Source: Mermis nigrescens
Taxonomy: Eukaryota; Nematoda; Enoplea; Mermithida; Mermithidae
Reading direction: 5' to 3'
DNA length: 64,000 nucleotides
Assembly: GCA_036768485.1 (NCBI GenBank)
Contig: JAVLUZ010000151.1
Coordinates: 2,985,330-3,049,329 of the forward strand
Shown here: positions 36,295 to 47,870 of the stretch, piece after piece
Numbering within the stretch: position 1 is the first letter of the stretch
Layout of the letters: every line of letters begins with the position of its first letter
Translations under genes and position numbers: made by a program
Notes under the pieces: generated by a model
Told to the model about the DNA's origin: nothing
The model's input: only the letters and a program-made list of their open reading frames with translations
Databases searched by the model: none

Positions 36295-36735
36295 CACATA
36301 CATATGTAACTTCGCGTATAAATTTTAAGAATTTTCATCGGCAGTAAGTCGAGAGGTTACGATACGACCATACCTAGGCGTGGGGAGGTTGGGGGGTGTG
36401 CATGCACCCTTAGAAACCAAAATATTCCCCCTCCAGAAACCAAAATACCGCCCAGAATTCAATTTTAAAAAATATTTTTGTTTTTTTTCGCGATTTTTTC
36501 ATGCCAATGGATAGTGCTCGATGAAAAACGCTGATAAAATAGTATTTTTTGCCATACCACTAGTTTTGAGGCCATTTTTTGACCTTAGAAAAATCTTGCA
36601 ACCCCTCAGAATTTTGGTGCCGCCCACCTATAGTTACGACAATTATATATCAGATCAATGCTATAATCACAATCTATCAGCTTATTGTTGGAGAAAGTTT
36701 TAAAATTTATGCGCGAAGTTATGTAAACGGACTAA
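36295..36735. mobile_element. MITE family D copy interrupted by a family E element
   Basis: The left part (36295-36363, GTAACTTCGCGTATAAATTT ... GTTACGATA) and the right part (36629-36735, GTTACGACAATTATATATC ... GTTATGTAAACGGACT) together make one MITE D. The intervening 36364-36628 is a family E element. GTTACGA is duplicated at the junctions. Confidence 0.7.
36364..36628 (+). mobile_element. Family E short element (copy 3), nested in MITE D
   Basis: It begins CGACCATACCTAGGCGTGGG, holds CAGAAACCAAAATA repeats and GGATAGTGCTCGATGAAAAA, and ends GGTGCCGCCCACCTATAG. Because the host MITE sequence is known from other copies, both limits and the probable 7 bp duplication GTTACGA can be read directly. 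The ends are weakly inverted to each other. Confidence 0.7.
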
Positions 36736-36927
36736 ACATACATACGTATACAAGGTATATAACAATTTAAAAGCATTAAAGTCTGTAGAGCTGCGATTTG
36801 CCTTTTGAATTTTTCCGCAAGAATCGGGCCTTAAAAATGTTTTAAAATTTTTATGTTTACAACAGTGGTATGTATGTCTTCAAACATTCAGAATAAAACT
36901 GACATTGTCATGAGAAGGCTTATACTT

Positions 36928-37090
36928 ACAGTCCGCCTCACACAAGTTTGGGCATAAGTTTTAAAAATCATCTCTGACAAAAAACTGACAGATTGCGATA
37001 ATCTGATATATAATTATCGTAATCCACCGGCTTAATATCGAAGAAAATTCGTAAACTTTATGCCCAAACTTATGTGATACAGATTACAGG
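36928..37090. mobile_element. MITE family D, complete copy
   Basis: The left CACAAGTTTGGGCATAAGTT mirrors the right AACTTTATGCCCAAACTTAT, with GACAGATTGCGATAAT opposite ATTATCGTAATCC in the centre. It is palindromic like the copy at 14293-14462, but with its own variants. Confidence 0.7.
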
Positions 37091-37614
37091 GCTTGTTAGA
37101 AATTTGCAATATTAAACAGTTTTTATGTAGATTAGGGATTATCAAATTTTTATTTTTAAATTTTTATGATAAAATGTATCGATTTATACTGACTTAAAAA
37201 TTGTAATCCACGCACAAGCTTTCGTTAAATAGTGTCTAGGCTATGTACAGTATGCATGTATGTAATTGGGAAGTCTAAAAACTGGGCAGATCCGAAGACC
37301 CGCCACTGGCCAGTGTTTAATCGCTTGTGCGAGCCGAACCAGTGCTAAATTACCCTAAAAATTGCGCTATTGATTCCAGAGATGAAACGTCATCTCGACG
37401 GGTTGAAAGCCAAAAAGAGCAAAAGCTACAAATAGGCCATCCGAACAGCGAAACGAGCTGACGGGAAATCACATCCGAACAGCGAAAACGCGCTTACGGG
37501 AAGCTATAGCAGCGCATGAGTTCGATGAGTGTGTTTGTGCACCGCATTCACATGAAGTAACATATACATAGGTATGCATAACAAGCTCGCTGCTGACCCA
37601 AGTACTTACGCGTT

Positions 37615-37877
37615 CTATAGTCTGTCCCATTCCAAACGGCCCATTTTTTGTTAAAGTCTTATTACTGTAATAGATTTCCACTACGCAAATGGCATCTTCA
37701 GTTATGCTCTCATCTGGTTGCTTAAAACTCTCCTTATTGATGTTTAATGTGCTTTGCATAACATGTGGCGCATCTAACACAGGTACCTACTACAGCAACA
37801 ACCAAACCGTAAAATATTCTGCTGCAGTAATAAGCCGTAAATCAAAAATGGGCCTCTTGGAATGGAACAGACTATAG
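37615..37877. mobile_element. MITE family C, copy 2
   Basis: The ends CTATAGTCTGTCCCATTCCA and, inverted, CTATAGTCTGTTCCATTCCA bound 263 bp and are followed inwards by GGCCCATTTTT. It abuts the left end of FB-B copy 2 with no spacer, so one probably inserted at or beside the other. Confidence 0.8.
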
Positions 37878-38644
37878 ACTAGCAAAGAAAAATGCTCCGA
37901 TGGAACAAAAAAGATGAATATACTTGGAATTGTGGATTATTAAGGATGTAAAAGGAGGGGACTAGGAAAAATCTACCTAAAGTCGCAAAATCTGCTAAAA
38001 ATCAGACTTTCTCTAAGCAACGCAAAAAATCGATGTATATTCTGCGGCCTCTAAAAAAGTGTCTTCTTTAAATAATGTTCGAAGTTTCAGATAAGGGTGT
38101 ACGAAGTCTATCAAGGTTACTTTTTCAAATTGCTGGCACCTGATTGATAGAAAACTAAGAGGTATTGTATTTAAAGTTGTTTTATTTTGTAATGAGCATT
38201 ATAGCAAGCAAAGCAGGGGCCGATTGATTAGTGCACACAATCGTTTCGAGCATGCTAGTGTATCTACATTTAGTCTGTTTCAAGTCAACTTACTCGTTTC
38301 CTACTGTTTTAAACCAACCATGTCTCCAATTGTCTTCGATGTTTGCTATTTCATTCAATTGGCTTAGAAGACTGTTAGTTTACTCAATATCATTTCTCAT
38401 AGCTACTGCATAGCTAACGTGCTGCTTTTTCAATCATTTTTATGGTTAAATATTTGTTTTAATCTGTTGGCCGCAGAATATATGTACATCGATTTTTTGC
38501 GTTGCTTAGAGAAAGTCTGATTTTTAGCAGATTTTGCGACTTTAGGTAGATTTTTCCTAGTCCCCTCCTTTTACATCCTTAATAATCCACAATTCCAAGT
38601 ATATTCATCTTTTTTGTTCCATCGGAGCATTTTTCTTTGCTAGT
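37878..38644. mobile_element. Long-TIR element FB-B copy 2, interior inverted relative to copy 1
   Basis: It has the same arms as 22753-23530 (ACTAGCAAAGAAAAATGCTC at the left, CTTTGCTAGT at the right). The middle (TGCACACAATCGTTTCGAGC ...) is the inverse complement of the copy 1 interior. The right flank (38645-38760) equals the right flank of copy 1 in the same direction. Confidence 0.85.
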
Positions 38645-39179
38645 ACCCCACTTTTAATTAGTATGATTCGAGTACATCAGTCAGTAAACACATACAGTAA
38701 CATGCCATTATAATGACAGCAGTCCAAGAACACGGAAAACAATAATGTTCTTAACATCAGCATTATCCTTTTCAAACAAGACAACCTTACATTATTTTAA
38801 AAGATCAAAGTTTTTTCAGCATTAAGTTTACGCAAATATCAAGTGTAAGGAACATTAACGCTCAGATTTGGAAGTTAAATAAATTTGTAGTATAAACTAC
38901 ATTTTAACAACAAATGATTAGTGCAAACTTCACACAACTACTAGGTGTAGAGAAAACTAATAGTCAGATTCTCAATTCTGATTTTACGTAGAACATTTTG
39001 AAAAAAATTAAGCTTCCGCAAGGCTCTAGAACAAGAGTTGAGTTAATAGGCAGTGTAAACTTTACACAACCACAGAGTTTAAAGAAAATTTCAGTCGGAT
39101 TCGTAATTCTGATATTACGATCAACATTAATGAAAAAATTAAGTCTCCACAATGGCCCAAGGACAAATAAATATCAGAT

Positions 39180-40240
39180 GTGTTAACGTAGACTCAAGCT
39201 ACGTTCACTTCGCTTACTTAACCCGAATCTCAAGCTTATGCGCTCACACGGGGGTTCTCGCCCTTTTTAGGAGGTCGATCACCAGCCGGCGATTCGGAGG
39301 TAAGCGGCCCGGCCTATTCAAGGTAGCCCGTCCCTCTACGCACGCACCTAGTGAAACTTACTTATTTAACCCCTTTGAGATTAAGTACCTAATTAAAGTA
39401 AGTTCCCCGAAAACCTAATTGAGGGCTCAAAAAGATTATTATTTAACTTGTTTTGGACCGAATTCCGGTGCTTGAAAATATTAAGGGTTCCTAAGTATAG
39501 TGTAGCACAAGGACAGAATTCAACAGCATGGAAATTCAACCGAGCCCAGCATCGTTAATTGAATAATTAATTTTTACAATATTTTTTGAACAGAAAAATT
39601 ATGAAGCAATTAAAAAGCGACAGCATGGAGGATACATGCTGCTGACCGTCGTGTTACGCTAATCGGGTAAAATCAAACAATGTAATTAAACAAGGGCACA
39701 AAGCCCTGCCAAAGGCATACGGAGTCTGCTCACGCACGGCGACGAAAAGAAAAAAAGATACGCTCAGCACGGAAGCTGGCGGAGAGGCTCTCAGGCTCAA
39801 AAACTAATTGTAGAATGTAAAATCTTAAAGTGCCGTCAAAACTGCGCTCGCACGCAGTCTTAACTGACGCGGAAAAAGAGGCGTAACAACACGAACCAAG
39901 ACATATGAAAAGGATCTATGAATACGACAATACGCCTATGGGCAAAAGCTTACGGTAAAGGTATGTACAAACGAGACAAGCACAAATATGAGACACACAC
40001 ATAAGATCTCTTAACACATGTAAGATATGATAACACACATACCAATTCCTACTCAAGTCGCATTAAGCCCGAGTGCCCATTTTCCTATCCCGGATTTTGA
40101 TTGAAAATATGTGTAGGAAAGGAATGAAAAATATGATAATTTTTAGGGGAAGGTGGTCCCGGGCGACTCGCTTAAGCGTTGCGCTTAACGGTCGTGTACG
40201 TGCGTATGGAAATTGAGCACAAGAATGTACATCTGGGGCA
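39180..40240. other. Foreign block inside repeat G3, possible solo LTR or other insertion
   Basis: The segment has higher GC and none of the GTGTAAA motifs, and it interrupts the otherwise homologous repeat block. It begins near TGTTAACGTAGACTCAAGC and ends near CAAGAATGTACA, so TG...CA ends of an LTR are conceivable. No target duplication could be read and no second copy exists in the window. The frame at 39152-39418 shows no motif. Confidence 0.3.
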
Positions 40241-42199
40241 ATCAATCGGTTTTTTTTCATCTGTTTCAAAAAAAAACCCAAACCGAATTTTTTCCCGAAA
40301 AATTTTTTCAGTGTAAAGTTTACAAACATAAGTTTGGCACATACAAACGTACTACAATCAAAGGGCTACAAACTGGCCCAAACCGAATTTATTTGCACTC
40401 CACTTTCTCTGTTCAGAAGTCGGGAGAGGTCGAATAGGATAAAAATAAAGTACTTTCTAAGGGGTGGCGAACAAAAATATGAAGTGAAGAAGTCGGGAGA
40501 GGTCGAATAGGATAAAAATAAAGTACTTTTTACGGGGTGGCGAACAAAAATATGGACAAACACGTATTTTTCACTGTTAACCACATTGTAAACTTTAAAA
40601 ATCTGAACCGAACGCCCCATTGAGTGTAAATAAATTCGGTTTGGGCCAGTTTGTAGCCCTTTGATTGTAGTACGTTTGTATGCGCCAAACTTATGCTCCG
40701 CAAAATATTTGATATGATTTACCAATTAAATACGAAAAAACCTGTTTTTTTCGCTCATTTTACAACTCAGATTTCGAACTTTACACCCCCATAAACAACT
40801 CAATATTACGTTTTTTTGAACGCGGTTTGCTTCGACGTGTAGCCCTTAAAAGTTACTTTATTTTTATCTATTTAAATTATCTTAACTTATAACCGAAAAA
40901 AGTTGGCAGAGAAATCTTGGACAAAATCTGTTTTTTTACTCATCCACTAGAATGTAAAGTTTAAACCCCTGGTACTGTGTATTGATTGTAGAAACGTTTG
41001 AAGGTCAGATTCGTTATTCTGACCTCACAGAGAACATTTAAAAAAATTCATCATCCACGACGCTCTGGGCGGAAAAAATTTTTTCAGTGTAAAGTTTACA
41101 CCTGCACTAATAACGCAATATTGATTTTAAAGAAACAAAATAAATTTTGACGTGTAGCGCTTAAGACGAGGCAGATTTTAAAGGTAGTTACCACGTTCTT
41201 TCTACTAAGTGGAGAATATTGCAGGGAAAAAATTTTTTTGTCTCAGACTCTTTACAATAAACCGCCTCTAAATTCTAAAATATTACTTTTTAAGAAAAAA
41301 TAAAAAAAAGTTTCTCCTAGATTTTATAACCGTCTACCTTTAGAAATCAATCAGACTGCATAGAATGTAAAACTGAGTTAGATATGCTCTTGCACATGAA
41401 AACAGTAAAAACCGTCTAATTTACACTCCTGTGCAACAACCAATGAGTGTAAAGAAATTTTAAGACCAGATTCGTAACCTAACTAATTAGGGAAAACATT
41501 TTTTAAAAAAATTCATCATCCACGACGCTATAGGCGGAAAAAATGTTTTCAGTGTAAAGTTTACACTTGCACTAATAACGCAATATTGATTGTAAAGAAA
41601 CAAAATAAATTTTGACGTGTAGCGCTTAAGACGAGGCACATTTTAAGGGTAGTTACCACGTTTTGTCTACCAAGTGGAGAATATGGCAGGGAAAAATTTT
41701 TTTTGTCCCAGACTCTTTACAATAAACCGCCTCCAAATTCGAGAATATTACTTTAAAAAAAATTAAAAAAGTCTCCGCTAGATTTTTTAACCGTCTACAT
41801 TTTGAAACCAATCAGACTGCATAGAATGTAAAACTGAGTTATATATGCTTGGCCACATGAAAACTGTAAAAAAACCGTCTAATTTACACTCCTGTGCAAC
41901 AACCAATGAGTGTAAAGAAATTTTAAGACCAGATTCGTAACCTACTAATTAAGGAAAACATTTTTAAAAAAAATTGGCCCTCCGCAAATTATTTGAATTT
42001 TCGGTGTAAACTTTACACACTCACGACGCGCTCGGTATTGAGTGTAAACATTAAAAAAAATGGGGGCACTAAGTTTTTTTATTATCTACCTTTAAAAAAA
42101 AACTGCACCTCTCAGATGTGTGCCGTTATAGCTGTGAGGGGGGGACAGAAATTTCGCACTCGCTGTGAAAAACATATAAGAAAAAAGGATGGCCAAGTA

Positions 42200-42233
42200 T
42201 ATTATAGGTAGCGCTATCGCGCTACCTATGATA
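42200..42233. repeat. Terminal hairpin of block G3
   Basis: TATTATAGGTAGCGC, loop TATC, GCGCTACCTATGATA: identical to 27988-28021. The sequence right of it (ACAACATAACATTCAC) is unrelated to what follows the other hairpins. Confidence 0.8.
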
Positions 42234-43119
42234 AAACAACATAACATTCACTAACTAATATTCCTTAGAGAGGGAATAATAAAAAAATTGGTGGCCAAAG
42301 GTCACCAAATGCATTACATTCACTGGCAGCTTGTGGCTACCTACTGCGCTTGACTAATAAACCTGGTAATGATTTTGTTAAACAGATCAAAATGACTAAG
42401 CTAGAAACTCTGTGTCTGTACACTTAAGTTTTTGCTACTGTAGGTTGGGGGTTTTCTACCATTTTGGGGTTTTTTTGGGATCCTCGGGGGGATTTTTTGG
42501 GGGTTTAGCTCACGGGGGATTTCATGGGGGTTTTTCAAAATTTTTGAGGTTTTTTTTGAGGGTTTTTCATTTAATGAACAAGCATTGATTTTAAGTAAGT
42601 TTAGAGGTAGCAATCAATTACTCTAATCTTATGTCAAAAAGAGAAGCCAAGCCGACAGCACAGCCGTGCGTGCCCAGCTCAGCTTACCTTTTTTTATTTC
42701 AGGACTTTTATTTTTTAGCCCTATTATCACGGTAGAATGTATTTCAATTCTTCTAAAATATCGTGTTAAAAAATGAAATGTAAAAAATGTAAAAAAATTA
42801 AAAAAATTAAAAATTAAAAAAACAGTCGCCATCAAATCGACTAATTATTTGAAAGAATAGCGAACCTTATGTACAGAAAGGTGAGTGTTCTTATATATCA
42901 GAAATATATGGAAATTTTAGGATTTGTATGGATGAATCCATGGATGCTGAAAATTTAGAACTGGCATGGCAACACTGCTCGGGGCCCGGGTTTCATATCG
43001 AGGTTCATCGTCTATGTTGAGTTTATAATTCATCGTTTCATTTGTACAATCTCTGCATCATATTTCCTTTTTTGTGCCATATTGATTTTAATTTGATTAG
43101 CCTTTTGGCAAATTGTTTT

Positions 43120-43352
43120 TGTTACCTATTCAAACATTTGGATGTAGTGAAGTTTCTTATGATGAAAGGTTAAAAGCGTTATATTTAGAGAGGCTTGAAC
43201 TCTGTAGAATTTATTTTGATTTAATTGTTAAATATAATATTATTCATAATAATCTCTTACCATCTGAAGATTTTTATCAGTTTAATGGTCATTCGCGTAA
43301 ACAAGTTTTAGACAGTTTTCAGACAATTTCAGATCCCTCGTTCTTCCTGTAA
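43120..43352 (+). pseudogene. Probable remnant of a non-LTR reverse transcriptase C-terminus
   Basis: The frame SYDERLKALYLERLELCRIYFD continues LIVKYNIIHNN. It resembles the post-RT segment of non-LTR retrotransposons (pattern Y-x-x-R-L-x-x-L-x-L-x-x-L-E-x-R-R, F/DLI-x-x-YKI). Only about 75 residues remain before stops. No RT catalytic motif lies nearby on this strand. Confidence 0.4.
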
Positions 43353-43398
43353 AATGTGTGCTACCGCCCCATCCCCAATTTGAAAAATGATTTCCAGA

Positions 43399-43660
43399 TA
43401 TAAAATGTGTTAAAAATAAGTTACGTAACCGTATGCATGCCAGTGCTGTTGACAATATTTTAGCGGTTCGACATGGATTAATGTGACGCGAACAAACCTG
43501 TTCAAATTTTGAAATAACCAAATCTATGCTAGTCAAATTCTCCAATCAAATTTATGATTCTCAAACTGATTTTAGCTCGCACGTAAATGATGTCCAATTT
43601 TGTTTAGATGATGTTTTGTTTGTAGAAATCGATAATTATGCTCCTAAAGTCGTGTTAGAG
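43399..43660 (+). pseudogene. hAT-type transposase C-terminal remnant
   Basis: Reading from 43405 the frame gives CVKNKLRNRMHASAVDNILA, VRHGL, a stop, then REQTCSNFEI. The KNKLRNRM...L...V/ARYGL pattern is typical of the C-terminal dimerisation region of animal hAT/BED-type transposases. An in-frame TGA after VRHGLM shows decay. Confidence 0.45.
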
Positions 43661-45149
43661 TGAATTTGGTGAACCGTTTTGAAATAAATTGTTTATAAAA
43701 GGTTGTTAATGTATTATGCTGCTTAGCTGAAAGCATTTTTTTGAACTAAAAATGCATGAATATCATCAGAAAGTTGTTCTAGAAAGCATTTGTAAATTTT
43801 TGAGCTTTTGCTTTAGCTAGGCATAGGTCCGCTTGAATTGGCTAGTTTTGTGCACGTTCTATCATGAGAAATAAGAATCCAAAAAATGATGCGCAAAACA
43901 AGCATTTTAAAACATTTTTATTTAATTATAAAAACCGAAAAATTCAGAAAAAATGGTCTTTTATTTCTGGCTGCAAAAGATGTGGCGCGGTGGAAAATGC
44001 ACAAAAACGATGTTATTTAAGCGCATCCAGCTCGTTTGTATGCGTTTTATCAACTTAATTGTTTAACAAAGCATTTTTTAATATGGGTTTTTTTTCTCAT
44101 TTGGGGGATTTTTTGGGGGTTTTTAAAAATTTGACCTGGCCTGGCAACACTGCTCTCCTTCAAGTCACACGCACACCAGCAGCAGACATAATGGCATTAG
44201 AGATGAAAATCGGGTTATTTCTGACGCGCACCCGACCCGCAAGAGTCAGAGAACCGGCTTACCCGCAGGATTCTACCCGCAACCATTGATGGCAGCGCAT
44301 AGGCTCAGCCTGAGATAATTTTTGCTCCATTTATGCCTTAGGCTTAGCCCATATCTGGCATCAATCTGAATCCGCAAGCAATTGCTGTCGCCATAAATTG
44401 AAAACTGAAAAAGGAATTTTTTCTCTCAAAACATGCAGAAAAAAACCGCATTTCGATCGATAATATCACCTTTTTTGGGTTCAACAATGTCGAAAACCCA
44501 GGAAAATAGCATTTTGACAAAAAACACGAAGGTCACCATGTTCTGAAAAATTCCAGCCATAATGGCAAGAGAAGTAGTAAACAGCCACGAAATTTAAATT
44601 TAGCGTCAAGATGATTTTTTTAAAATTTTACTAAAACCAAATTTGATTTTTTCTAGAAATGAAAGTAAACTACGGCATTGGCGCTAAACTAAGATACCTA
44701 AATTGTTGCCAATTTTGGCATTGGTGTAGCTGGTTCACATATGTATTAAGATAGCCACGTTATAAGTACGTATACAGCAAGTTAGTATCCGCTGAAAGCT
44801 GCCATGCCACCTAACTGGTTCAATTTGGATCAAGTCGAAAAAATAAGGCAGTGCTCGAATCACCGTTTTTTTCCCAGCGATTTGGTTGACATTATAGACC
44901 GAACCCAAAATTTTTTTCCACTTTTTCCAACTTTTTTCCACGTTTTTTGGGAGGTCTAAAAACGTTTAAAATAGAGCGCCTGTGTTGAAAAATCAGTGTT
45001 TTTTAAGAAGAAAATTTTATGTACACATGCAATAGCGGTGTTTGATGCCCTTTTTGTATAAAAATTTCACGCTCTACAAGAAATATCACGATCAGTGTAC
45101 GTTATTTATGTTGAAACTTGAATTTCCTTCCTTCAGTAAAGCATCTTAG

Positions 45150-45860
45150 CCAATTCTGAAGCCGTTTTTGACAATTAAAACTATAATTTATCAAATGGCG
45201 CGAAGCGCCAGAGAAATTTTGAAATTTTAGCTCTCTAAATCATTTTTTGTATTGAAAAAACTGTGCAGAAGGTAAGGATTTTCAATCGTAGTGGAGTTCT
45301 AGGACCAGATTATCGATAAAAATGCTGCAATTGGCGCCGTGCGGCTCAAACATCAATAACAAGTAAGAATTAAATCAATTCGGCGCGAAGCGCCGAAAAA
45401 TTTTTGCAGTTTCACCTCTCTAAAACGCATTTTTGCATTACAAAAACTAACCGAATCCGTGCAGAAGATAAGGATTTTCAATCGTAGTAAAGTTCTAGAT
45501 CAAATTGTTGATAAAAATGCTGCTATTGACGCGGCGCGGCTTAAATATTAATAACAAAAAAGAATTAAATCCATTCCAGCGCGAAGCGCTGAAAAATTTT
45601 TCGCAGTTTCACTTCTCTAAAACGCAATTTTGCATTACGAAAACTAACTGAATCCGTGCAGAAGATAAGGATTTTCAATCGTAGTGAAGTTCTAGACCAG
45701 ATTGTCGATAAAAATGCTGCAATTGGCGCGAGTGCGGCTTAAAGATTAATAATAAGTAACAAGTAAATCAATTCGGCGCGAAGCGCCGAAATTCTTTTGA
45801 AGTTTTAACTCTCTAAAACGCATTTTTAACATTACAAAAATTTCCACAAATGCCAACCAA
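45150..45860 (+). repeat. Tandem repeat of about 195 bp, each unit with a GCGAAGC hairpin
   Basis: The motif AGGATTTTCAATCGTAGT starts at about 45277, 45470 and 45667 (period 193-197). Each unit also has TCGATAAAAATGCTGC and a GGCGCGAAGCGCC-type hairpin (45197-45209, 45381-45395, 45578-45590, 45774-45788). In the third hairpin the arms are AGCGC/GCGCT, a compensatory change that keeps pairing. Confidence 0.8.
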
Positions 45861-46174
45861 GCCCAAAAATTTTTTCCATTTTCCAAAATTTTGGTTGACA
45901 AATAGACCAAAAAGTGGAAAAAAACGGTGGCTCAAATCGTTTCTGTAGATTCATGTGACTGACAAAAATGTTGATGCGAGCGACGCGAGTCACAGTATCC
46001 CATTACTCAGGCTTATTTTAAACGTTGGCACCAACATTTTGATCAGTCTATGATACTAAGCCTAAGCCTAATCGAGTGGTAACCAATGCAAAACAATTAG
46101 AATACCTTGCATTATTTGTCGGAACAAATCAGCATTAGTCGATTGGACAATAAACATCTTCATGTCTTGTCTTG

Positions 46175-46233
46175 TCTTGTTATAGTTCTGGACTTTGGAG
46201 CAAGAGGTCCACATTTCGAATCCGGCTGCCAGC
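46175..46233 (+). repeat. tRNA-like 3' half (glutamine-like anticodon arm)
   Basis: TTCTGGACTTTGGAG followed by ACATTTCGAATCCGGCTG recalls the anticodon arm and B box of tRNA-Gln. No 5' half pairs with it. Probably a SINE or pseudogene fragment. Confidence 0.25.
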
Positions 46234-46954
46234 AACTTTCTTTCTTTCCCATGCTACCGACTGCATACATACACCCTAACAATAAGACTTTGCTAATACA
46301 TATGTGAACCAGCTACACGAATGCCCAATTTTTGACCGCTCTGGACTTCAACCTTAGCTAAGTAATTATTCGGCGCAGAAGCGCCGAAATTTTTTTGCGA
46401 TTTTTGCTAAAAACGCAAAGGGGGAGCAAAGGAAAAAATTAATTACATATTTTATTTGGGATGGGGGGGCGTGCTGCCTATCTTCCCTGGATACGGGTCT
46501 GCTTAGTTTTCTTTACTTCTATAAAGTTGATAGATTAATCGACTGAAGATATTGGCAATGACATTTATCATAAGTTACCATTAAATTTTACATTCTTCAA
46601 AATCAAAGAATTTTATCCGCTTGAAAATTCGGCGTTTTCACTATTTGAAGTAAAATTCGGTGATTACTCCTTATATATATGCACAATAAAATACATAAAT
46701 TAAATAGATACTCTTATATAAAATTCAGCAGTGCTAAAATGTTAAGGAAAAACAGCGCAATATTTTGCTTATTTCTTGGCGCAATCCTTGACTTTGAGGC
46801 ATTTTCAGGACTTTTTTGCGGCTTTCAATCTGAATGGGAAATTTCAACCCGCACCCTTCAACCCGCAGCACAAGGTGTTCTGCATTTTGCTGACCCGACC
46901 CGACCTGCGGGTCCGTCTTTCGGCTCTGGTCGGGTTGTCGAGTCCCTACTTTTA

Positions 46955-46956
<2 letters not shown>

Positions 46957-47022
<66 letters not shown>
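46957..47022. repeat. (AC)n microsatellite
   Basis: About 33 uninterrupted AC units. Confidence 0.97.
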
Positions 47023-47023
<1 letters not shown>

Positions 47024-47439
47024 AAAAAGACACGCAACGCACATACAACAATAAATCGATTGAATTCGATAGTAATTGGGGATTAGTGGCGTTCATTGGG
47101 GGAGGGGAGTTTTTCAAATTTTCGCTAATTAAGCTATTTTATCCCGTGAGCTGCTCTTCTATAATTCTTTGTGAATAAACTTTTGATTAGATATGAAAAT
47201 TTTTTTAGGGCTAGATAAAATTTCTTTTAGCTTTGACAACTATTTTGAGTTAGAGTCAAGAAAGAGCTACAAACTTTTTTCGTGCTATGATAAGGTTAGG
47301 CATCTATTTTGAAATATTTCTGGTCAATGAAGGTTGAAATTATGCAGAAAATTTGCACGCTTCGTACTGATTGTATACACCGTTTTTTCCATATTTAGGA
47401 ATTTTTGTGAACCGAAATTTCGAGATGTGGAAAAAATTT

Positions 47440-47870
47440 TAGGCTTGGATTACATTGTGGACAATTTTTGTAATGCAAAAATGCTTTCTAGAAGGGTCAA
47501 ATTCAAAAACGCCAGATTGCTTTCTTTCCAGTGTTTTTTATTGATGTTCCTGCCACGCCAATTGCAGCACTTTTATCGACAAATCGCTCTAGAACTTCAC
47601 TGTAATTGGAAATCCTCATCTTCTGAACGAATTTGGATAATTTTTGTAATGCAAAAATGCGTTTTAGAAGCTAAAATTTCTCAATTTTTCGGCGTATGAT
47701 TTAATTTTATATTTGTTATTGATGTTAAGGCTGCGCCGTGCGGATCACAACACTTTTATCGACAGATTGTTCTAGAACTTTACTATGATTGAAAATTCTC
47801 ATCTTTTCGAACGGATTTGGACAATTTTTGTAATGCAAAAATGCGTTTTAGACGTAAAATTTCAAGAATT
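47440..47870 (+). repeat. Diverged tandem repeat of about 180 bp
   Basis: The motif GGANAATTTTTGTAATGCAA recurs at about 47458, 47633 and 47819, each followed by AAATGCNTTNTAGA and preceded by a TTTTATCGACA-type segment. The units are diverged and noncoding. Confidence 0.65.

Larger units (their letters stand above)
38825..42235 (+). repeat. Large GTGTAAA-rich repeat, block G3
   Basis: It is collinear in pieces with 25975-29610, starting TACGCAAATATCAAGTGTAA and ending at the hairpin 42200-42233. Internal rearrangements: a foreign block (about 39180-40240), an inverted segment (40318-40440), a tandem duplication of about 69 bp at 40430-40560, and a duplication with a period of about 465 bp at 41030-41960 (CATCATCCACGACGCT twice). 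No coding frame is convincing. Confidence 0.75.

Noticed and set aside
46679..47086. 135-residue frame with a (HT)n tail, and a (CV)n frame on the other strand
   Set aside because: Both are created by the AC microsatellite.
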